Assembly (NCBI GenBank): GCA_036636255.1
Contig: JAVWOV010000035.1
Span: 1 to 10,267 of the forward strand
Direction of reading: 5' to 3'
DNA from: CALVXC01 sp036636255
GTDB taxonomy: Bacteria; Bacillota_I; Bacilli_A; RF39; UBA660
Length of the DNA: 10,267 nt
The stretch's first letter is position 1; every line of letters begins with the position of its first letter. The notes below the pieces were generated by a model. It was not told the origin of the DNA. It saw only the letters and a list, made by a program, of their open reading frames with translations, and ran no database searches. Positions 5,352 through 10,267 of this stretch are shown here, one piece after another. A program made the translations under genes and the position numbers.

Positions 5352-7097
5352 TTACTCAAGCTGATCATTATACAGTGAATAATAAACCCCTCGCTTCTTA
5401 AGTAAACATTGATGGTCACCGCTTTCAACTATTTTACCCTTATCAAGCACAATTATTACATCTGCTTCCCTAATTGTTGATAAGCGATGGGCGACTACAA
5501 AACTTGTTCTGCTTTTCATAAGTTCCTGCATTCCTTTAATAATTTCCCCTTCCGTCTTTGTATCTATACTACTAGTAGCTTCATCCAAAATTAAAATGTC
5601 TGGATTAGCCAAAATAGCCCGAGCAATTGAAATTAACTGACGCTCGCCTTGTGAAAAATTGCTCCCCTCAAAATCAACTAATGAATCATAACCTGCTGGT
5701 AACCTTTTAATAAATGAGTGAGCAAAAGCTTTCTTACTAGCTAAAATTATTTGCTCGATTGGGGAATTTTCATTACCATAACAAATATTTTCCCGAATAG
5801 TACCTTTAAATAAATATGTATCCTGCAAAACAATACCAATTTTTTTTCTTAAATCAGCTATTTTTATATTTCTAACATCTATTCCATCAATTAATACTTG
5901 GCCTTTAACAACATCATAAAATCGTGGTATCAAATTAATAATAGTTGTCTTTCCTGCTCCCGTTTTACCAACAATTGCAATTTTTTGACCACTTTTAGCC
6001 GTAATACTAATATCGTTTAAAACTAAATTAGCATCGTAACCAAAGAAAACATTTTTTAAAACAACATCACCATTAATTTTCGGCAAAGTAATGGCATCTC
6101 TTTTAGAAACAATATCAACCCTAGTATCCATAATTTCAAACACCCGTTCTGCTCCTGCTAAGCCATGACCAATTGACGAAAATAAACTTGCCAGCTGATT
6201 AATTGGTTGTCTAAACATCGCAGCATAACTAATAAAAGCTAGTAACTCCCCAATTGTCAATTTACCATCAATAATCATAAAAGAACCAACAGCAATAAGC
6301 AAAATATTACCAATATTCGTAACGATTAAATTAGCAGGAATAATTAAACTAGCAAATAATTGAGCTTTAACAACTGTCTTTTTTAGTTTGTCATTATGTT
6401 TATTAAATAAAGTATTAGCGTCGTCTTCCTTAGCATAACTTTTCACTACCTTAATACCACTAATTACTTCTTCTGCATAACTGTTTAATGTTCCTAAATT
6501 ATTTTGTTGTTCTAAAAAATAAACACTGGCCTTTTTACCAATAATAAATGCTAAAACAAAAAGGATGGGTACTGTTAAAATAATAAGCATAGCTAAAACA
6601 GGATTAATAACAAACATAATTACCGTAACCCCAACAAGCATAATAACACTACCAACCACCTGAATGACAGCTTCACTTAATGCCTCACTAATAATAGCAA
6701 TATCATTAGTAAAACGACTCATAATATCACCTTTTTTATTTTTATCGAAAAAAGGTAATGATAAATGTTCTAAATGATTAAATAGTTTTTTTCTGATTGA
6801 ATATAAAGTATCCTCAGAAACTTTAATCATAATAAAATTAATTAAAAAATCCAAAATAGAATTAATAATATAAATAAATAACAATATTAAAATAATAAAA
6901 ATAAAACCTTCCATTTTTAAAGCAATAATAAAATCATCTAAAATAATTCCCATCAATAATGGGCCAATAACACTAACTACTGTAGTAACAATCATCATAA
7001 TCGTAACTACCATTAATTTAAAACGATATTTCTTTAAATAACTCCATAATCTAATTAAAGTTTTTTTAGGATGGCTAGCTTTCATCTCATCTGGCAT
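5352..7097 (-). CDS. Heterodimeric ABC exporter half-transporter, canonical ATPase subunit
   Basis: This 581-residue protein has an N-terminal six-helix exporter domain (hydrophobic segments from about residue 28 to 300) fused to a nucleotide-binding domain. The motifs are Walker A GKTGAGKT (about 376-384), Q-loop VLQDTYLF, signature FSQGERQ, Walker B LILDEATS with catalytic E506, and H-loop H537 in VVAHRLST. Walker B and the H-loop are canonical, but the signature (FSQGE rather than LSGGQ) is altered. This is the known pattern for the competent partner in asymmetric exporters such as TM288 or LmrD: its own Walker motifs pair with the partner's good signature. Such pumps export drugs, lipids or peptides; the substrate cannot be told. 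It overlaps the first half-transporter gene by 11 nt and is surely co-translated. The first ATG (MPDEM) is chosen over MKASHP because a GGTGAT/AAGGA stretch precedes it. Confidence 0.94.
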   Translation of the reverse strand: MPDEMKASHPKKTLIRLWSYLKKYRFKLMVVTIMMIVTTVVSVIGPLLMGIILDDFIIALKMEGFIFIILILLFIYIINSILDFLINFIMIKVSEDTLYSIRKKLFNHLEHLSLPFFDKNKKGDIMSRFTNDIAIISEALSEAVIQVVGSVIMLVGVTVIMFVINPVLAMLIILTVPILFVLAFIIGKKASVYFLEQQNNLGTLNSYAEEVISGIKVVKSYAKEDDANTLFNKHNDKLKKTVVKAQLFASLIIPANLIVTNIGNILLIAVGSFMIIDGKLTIGELLAFISYAAMFRQPINQLASLFSSIGHGLAGAERVFEIMDTRVDIVSKRDAITLPKINGDVVLKNVFFGYDANLVLNDISITAKSGQKIAIVGKTGAGKTTIINLIPRFYDVVKGQVLIDGIDVRNIKIADLRKKIGIVLQDTYLFKGTIRENICYGNENSPIEQIILASKKAFAHSFIKRLPAGYDSLVDFEGSNFSQGERQLISIARAILANPDILILDEATSSIDTKTEGEIIKGMQELMKSRTSFVVAHRLSTIREADVIIVLDKGKIVESGDHQCLLKKRGVYYSLYNDQLE

Positions 7098-8823
7098 TTA
7101 TATCACCATCCTTGACTTGTGAATTGTAAATTCCCTGATAAATAGTGCAACTGGCAAGTAAATTGTCATGTGTATCAAAATCAACTATTTTACCCTCATC
7201 AATAACCATGATTCTATCTGCCTCAATAACTGAACAAACTCTTGATGAAATAAGCAAAATTGTTACATCACTATAAAACTTTTTTAATCCGTCCCTTATT
7301 TTTTTGTCTGTATTTGTATCAACAGCACTGGTAGTATCATCTAAAATAAGAATACGAGGATTAGCAAGTAATGTCCGTCCTAAAGATATCCGCTGTTTTT
7401 GACCACCAGAAAAATTAAGTCCCTTCTGTTCTACTTTCAAATCATACTTAGAAGCACTTTTTATAATAAATTTATCAATTTGGACAATTTTGGCTACTTT
7501 TTTCATCAATGTATCACTAATTTTACCATTTGCATACTTTAAATTATCTCTAATTGTTCCAGAAAATAAAATTGGTTGTTGCAAAGCAATGCCAATGTTT
7601 TGTCTTAAAAATTTTAAATTATAATCCTTAACATTAACTCCGTCAATTAATATTTTACCTTTTGTAACGTCATAACAACGATTAATTAAATTAACTAAAG
7701 TTGTCTTACCACTACCAGTTGCCCCAACAATACCAATCATTTCTCCTGGTAAAATAGAAAAATTTAAATTTTTTAATACACAGACATCAGTACCACCATA
7801 AGAAAAATCAACATTATCAAAAACAATATGACCTAAAATATCTTTTTTATGTCCTAAAGAATCACTAAAATCGTCGTCATAAGTACAAATGTCATTAACC
7901 CGAAGCGCACTTGCCTCGCTATGAGAAAGCATTACAATAATAACTGATCCCATTAATAAAGCCGACAAAATATTAGTTAAGTATTGAATAAAAGCAATAA
8001 CATCGCCAATTAACATGTCACCACCTATAACCTCAATACCTCCAAACCATAAAACAGCTACAATTGCCATATTAATAAATAACATCATAACTGGCATAGT
8101 AATACAAATTATACGCGTTGCTGTAACCGAAGTACGACGTAATAACTCATTACTTTTTTGAAATTTGGCTATTTCATATCCTTCATTAGTAAAAGATTTA
8201 ACAACTCTAATGCCACCAACATTTTCTCGCACTAATGTATTAACGTCATCTACCCGTTGTTGCAATTCTTGAAACTTGGGAAAAGCTTTTCTTAAAATAA
8301 AGGAAACGACAATAACTGTTATAGGAATAATAACTACTAATACTAGGGATAACCTAGGACTAATCATAATAGCCATAAAAATACTACCAATTAGAATAAT
8401 AGGAATTCTAAAAAGCAAGCGTAATATATACATCATTACTTCCCCAATAAGAGTAATATCATTAGTCAAAACTGTTATTATATGACCGGTTTTAATTTTA
8501 TCTAAATTTAAAAAGGATAAGTTCATCACCTTTGCAAAAACATTTTTTCGCATATCTGCACTAGCATAACCACTAGCCTTAGCTGCAAAATAAGCACTGC
8601 CTAAACCACCAAACATCCCCAATACAGTTAAAATAACCATCAAAATAATATTATAAACAATATAACTAACATCATTAGATCCAATTCCAACATTAATAAT
8701 ATTAGCCATAATATTAGGCATACATAAATCCATTATAACCTCAAAAACAATCAAAAATGGAGCTAATAATGCCCACTTTTTATAGGGCTTCAAATATTTT
8801 ATTAGTGAAACAAAATTTTTCAT
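7087..8823 (-). CDS. Heterodimeric ABC exporter half-transporter, degenerate-site subunit
   Basis: This 578-residue half-transporter has six membrane segments in its first 300 residues, then a nucleotide-binding domain. Walker A is GATGSGKT (about 364-371), followed by Q-loop ALQQPILF, an intact signature FSGGQKQR, and Walker B LILDDTTS. An Asp (about 495) replaces the catalytic Glu, and the H-loop reads LISSRVCS (about 525), without the usual His. One of the two composite ATP sites therefore binds but probably hardly cleaves ATP; the active site uses this subunit's signature with the partner's Walker motifs. This matches TM287/LmrC/BmrC-type subunits, whose genes also tend to come first. A GGAGG site lies 4 nt before the ATG. 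The gene starts 13 bp after the ArsC-like gene and overlaps its partner by 11 nt, so the three genes form one operon. Confidence 0.94.
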   Translation of the reverse strand: MKNFVSLIKYLKPYKKWALLAPFLIVFEVIMDLCMPNIMANIINVGIGSNDVSYIVYNIILMVILTVLGMFGGLGSAYFAAKASGYASADMRKNVFAKVMNLSFLNLDKIKTGHIITVLTNDITLIGEVMMYILRLLFRIPIILIGSIFMAIMISPRLSLVLVVIIPITVIVVSFILRKAFPKFQELQQRVDDVNTLVRENVGGIRVVKSFTNEGYEIAKFQKSNELLRRTSVTATRIICITMPVMMLFINMAIVAVLWFGGIEVIGGDMLIGDVIAFIQYLTNILSALLMGSVIIVMLSHSEASALRVNDICTYDDDFSDSLGHKKDILGHIVFDNVDFSYGGTDVCVLKNLNFSILPGEMIGIVGATGSGKTTLVNLINRCYDVTKGKILIDGVNVKDYNLKFLRQNIGIALQQPILFSGTIRDNLKYANGKISDTLMKKVAKIVQIDKFIIKSASKYDLKVEQKGLNFSGGQKQRISLGRTLLANPRILILDDTTSAVDTNTDKKIRDGLKKFYSDVTILLISSRVCSVIEADRIMVIDEGKIVDFDTHDNLLASCTIYQGIYNSQVKDGDINAR

Positions 8824-8836
8824 TCTACCTCCATAA

Positions 8837-9190
8837 CTATTTAATTAATGACCATTCATCTTGATCAAAGCCTACAAAAACTTGACTATTTGTAACAAAA
8901 ATAGGCCGTTTAATTAACATCCCATTAGTAGCCAAAATATTAAGTAATTCCGTTTCTGACATCAAAAATATTTTATCTTTTAAATGTAACTGTTTATACA
9001 TAAGGCCACTTTTGTTAAAAAACTTTTTAACTGGTAATCCACTCATATCAACCCAGTTTTTTAACTCTTCACTAGTTGGAATATCAGTCGTAATATTTCT
9101 AAAATCGTAAGTGATATGTTTTTCATCTAAAAAATCCTTAGCTTTTTTACAAGTGCTACATTTAGGATAACATATAAATAAATTCTTCAT
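8837..9190 (-). CDS. ArsC/Spx-family thioredoxin-fold reductase-like protein
   Basis: This 117-residue protein belongs to the arsenate reductase-related family (ArsC/YffB/Spx group). The N-terminus carries YPKCSTCKKAKDFL with C11 and C14. The middle has SGLPVKKFFNKSG, typical of this family's helical insert, and the conserved Arg-Pro of the fold is at R95-P96 (IKRPIFV). True Spx regulators share the CxxC, but the SGLPVKKFFN block and the overall pattern fit the YusI/YffB-type enzymes better; the substrate is unknown, and arsenate reduction should not be assumed. No arsB, acr3 or arsR lies nearby. GGAGG precedes the ATG by about 6 nt. It heads the operon with the ABC exporter pair 13 bp downstream, which may reflect co-regulation under stress. 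Confidence 0.92.
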   Translation of the reverse strand: MKNLFICYPKCSTCKKAKDFLDEKHITYDFRNITTDIPTSEELKNWVDMSGLPVKKFFNKSGLMYKQLHLKDKIFLMSETELLNILATNGMLIKRPIFVTNSQVFVGFDQDEWSLIK

Positions 9191-9216
9191 AAAATACCTC
9201 CATTCATGTTATTATA

Positions 9217-9225
9217 ATTATATCA
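9217..9225 (-). promoter_or_regulatory. Probable extended -10 promoter of the ArsC-like/ABC operon
   Basis: TGATATAAT on the minus strand is an extended -10 with a perfect TATAAT box at 9217-9222. No good -35 box is seen 17 bp upstream. The start would fall near 9210, about 20 nt before the ATG. The 66-bp gap also holds an A-T palindrome (9230-9250) with no T-tract. Confidence 0.47.
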
Positions 9226-9256
9226 CAGCTTTTAAATATAAAATTTAAAACAGCAA

Positions 9257-9805
9257 TCATTTTAAACACTTTTTACTACTAGTCATAATCTGTACTAATT
9301 CAATTTTTTTAAAAAGTGGGGCCTTTTTGCCCATTAGACTATATAAGTAATTATTAAAAGAATCATTGGTAACTCGTGCATAATTATTATGAATTAAATT
9401 ATCAAATAACTCACTATCCTTTTCTTTTAAAATTTCACTAGGCCATCTATCATAAAATGGTCTTAAAATGAAATTACTTTTTTTAACAAATTGATCATAC
9501 GTTGGATCAACCAAAATATAGTTAACCTTTTGTTCGAAAGTATAACTTATAATAATAGCTACATGTTCATTTATACCAAGTAAATCTCTTGTATTAAACA
9601 AATTAGCGGGTATTTCTAATTGTCTTAACTTATCTAAAATATTAAAACAAATAACTTTGCACATCCCATCAAAACTATTTATATAAGGTTGCATTTTTTT
9701 AATCTCCGAATTAATTATCATTTCTATTTGTTTTTGTAAAGATTCTTCTTCAGATTGTTTTTTAGCAATATTTAATATATCAAAATAAAATTTATCAATG
9801 CTCAT
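9257..9805 (-). CDS. Unrecognised protein with candidate Cys-His-Asp triad
   Basis: I do not recognise this 182-residue protein with confidence. It has no signal peptide or membrane segment. Residues 1-40 look helical and charged. The central part has the look of a papain/transglutaminase-like fold: C49 in FDGMCKVICFNIL at the start of a helix, H81 in GINEHVAIIISY at a strand, and D100 in YILVDPTYDQF at the next strand. The order and spacing (32 and 19 residues) are like the Cys-His-Asp triads of transglutaminase-like and arylamine N-acetyltransferase-like enzymes, and VDPTY.QF is a typical Asp-loop. C53 is an alternative nucleophile. A hydrolase, deamidase or acyltransferase is therefore inferred, not shown. 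GGAGG lies 9 nt before the ATG. It starts 28 bp after ywbE and is probably co-transcribed with it. It ends in TGA. Confidence 0.82.
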   Translation of the reverse strand: MSIDKFYFDILNIAKKQSEEESLQKQIEMIINSEIKKMQPYINSFDGMCKVICFNILDKLRQLEIPANLFNTRDLLGINEHVAIIISYTFEQKVNYILVDPTYDQFVKKSNFILRPFYDRWPSEILKEKDSELFDNLIHNNYARVTNDSFNNYLYSLMGKKAPLFKKIELVQIMTSSKKCLK

Positions 9806-9833
9806 CTACTAATACCTCCCCCAAATTAGTGTT

Positions 9834-10028
9834 TTATTTTACTATTTGTTGCACTCTTCCAACTATTCCTGTTGTTAACATCACTTTAATACCTCGGTGA
9901 TGAATATGTGAATTAGTTAAAATCCGTTTTACCAGTCCTTTAGTTAATTTGCCCGTCCTTTGATCAAGTTTTTGGACAACCATAACCTCACCACCAATTT
10001 TGATATTAGCTCTTATTGTACCTTCCAT
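9834..10028 (-). CDS. ywbE: YwbE family protein (DUF2196)
   Basis: This 64-residue protein matches the small YwbE family over its whole length. The diagnostic core is VVQKLDQRTGKLTKGLVKRILTNS, followed by HHRGIKVMLTTGIVGRVQQI; in both stretches the spacing and most residues follow the Bacillus YwbE pattern. The compact, beta-rich sequence with several basic residues suggests a small KOW/SH3-like barrel that could bind nucleic acid, but the function of the family is not known. The ATG at 10028 has AAGGA a few bases upstream, and the length is normal. It has its own likely promoter at 10072-10100 and is followed after 28 bp by the 182-residue unknown gene. Confidence 0.93.
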   Translation of the reverse strand: MEGTIRANIKIGGEVMVVQKLDQRTGKLTKGLVKRILTNSHIHHRGIKVMLTTGIVGRVQQIVK

Positions 10029-10071
10029 ATATCCTTCTTTCTAAATATTCAATTAAAATATTCACGTTTTT

Positions 10072-10100
10072 CTTATATATTATTTTAGCAATTTTTTCAA
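10072..10100 (-). promoter_or_regulatory. Probable sigma-A promoter of ywbE
   Basis: TTGAAA (10095-10100) and TATAAG (10072-10077) on the minus strand are separated by 17 bp; each box differs from consensus at one position. The expected start near 10065 gives a leader of about 37 nt. The rest of the gap up to the gene tail at 10139 is AT-rich, and I see nothing else in it. Confidence 0.52.
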
Positions 10101-10138
10101 TATAAGGCAAATTATTAATGTTTTAATTTAAATTTTTA

Positions 10139-10219
10139 TTACTTAATGATTTTACTAATATGTTTAGCAATATCTTGGTCATAATTATTGATGTTTAATA
10201 CCGGTGTTAAGATATGGAT
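10139..10219 (-). pseudogene. Truncated 3' end of an unidentified gene
   Basis: A minus-strand frame ending in TAA at 10139-10141 encodes a coding-like tail of 26 residues, with TPVLNINNYDQD followed by an amphipathic IAKHISKIIK. A strand, an Asp-containing turn and a final helix resemble the last unit of P-loop nucleoside or nucleotide kinases, but this is too short to assign. An in-frame TAG (10220-10222) cuts it off from upstream sequence, and no start codon lies within it. It could be a remnant left by an insertion at about 10215, or chance. There is no ATG, GTG or TTG with a ribosome site, so it is not an intact small gene. Confidence 0.37.
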
Positions 10220-10267
10220 CTAGGTCAAGTTTTTAGACACATTTTTGTGGACATATTTAAATTTATT
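10215..10267 (-). mobile_element. Possible end of an insertion sequence (IS3-like), cut by window edge
   Basis: Sequence from TGGATCTAGG at 10215 outward, with GTCAAGTTTTTAGACACA, looks like the terminal repeat of an IS3-type element, which as a family begin with TG and end with CA. On the minus strand the edge frame NKFKYVHKNVSKNLT ends in TAG within this putative repeat, as IS3-family transposase genes often do. A small CACA-TTTT-TGTG hairpin is included. With only 53 bases visible there is no transposase motif to confirm it, so this is recognition by style and not proof. Confidence 0.32.

Noticed and set aside
8276..8485. Plus-strand open frame inside the first ABC gene
   Set aside because: It is antisense to conserved membrane segments of the exporter; the Ile/Thr-rich translation is what the complement of such codons gives.
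8837..9190. Calling the gene spx or arsC
   Set aside because: The CxxC alone does not separate Spx, ArsC and YusI/YffB-type proteins, and no arsenic or Spx-specific context is present. A family-level name is all that is supported.
9230..9250. TTTTAAAT-ATAAA-ATTTAAAA palindrome as terminator or operator
   Set aside because: The stem is A-T only, no T-tract follows it in the gene direction, and such repeats are expected by chance in this base composition.
1306..9805. Mycoplasma-type code with TGA as Trp
   Set aside because: Trp is written TGG throughout, and TGA ends herA, the first ABC gene and the 9257-9805 gene at the lengths expected or without loss of family sequence.

Overview
The window is strongly AT-rich, and every gene except the first lies on the minus strand. 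The gene content (YqeG/YqeH, YwbE, an ArsC/Spx-type reductase, a HrcA-type CIRCE operator) and Shine-Dalgarno sequences of the AGGAGG type point to a low-GC Bacillota, probably an uncultivated Bacilli/Erysipelotrichia- or RF39-like lineage. TGG is the Trp codon, and herA, the first ABC gene and the 9257-9805 gene all end in TGA. This is therefore the standard bacterial code and not the Mycoplasma code. The lineage is inferred from gene content only.

Layout, left to right. At 2-832 (+) is the 3' part of a YtqA/YhcC (MnmL-type) radical SAM gene. It converges, with a 2-bp gap, on an hsp20 gene (835-1221, -). The hsp20 promoter is a perfect sigma-A consensus whose -35 box lies inside a CIRCE heat-shock operator. 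Upstream on the minus strand come a HerA-family hexameric ATPase (1306-3075) and the ribosome/envelope pair yqeG-yqeH (3140-4616, overlapping by 8 nt). A strong intrinsic terminator (4671-4704) separates these from a membrane-anchored thioredoxin-fold protein (4710-5258).

Further right, an ArsC/Spx-like reductase gene (8837-9190) and two overlapping half-transporter genes (7087-8823 and 5352-7097) form a compact operon. The two half-transporters make a heterodimeric ABC exporter with one degenerate and one canonical ATP site: the first subunit has lost the Walker B glutamate and the H-loop histidine, and the second has an altered signature motif. Upstream again are a small ywbE gene (9834-10028) and an unrecognised 182-residue protein (9257-9805) with a candidate Cys-His-Asp triad.

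The right edge (10139-10267) looks like a boundary. A 26-codon coding-like gene tail is separated by an in-frame TAG from sequence resembling the end of an insertion sequence. Most of the window is ordinary housekeeping content. The points most worth a second look are the CIRCE-controlled hsp20, the unknown Cys-His-Asp protein, the probable IS junction, and the displacement of yqeGH from its usual neighbours. I saw no tRNA, rRNA, CRISPR array or riboswitch.
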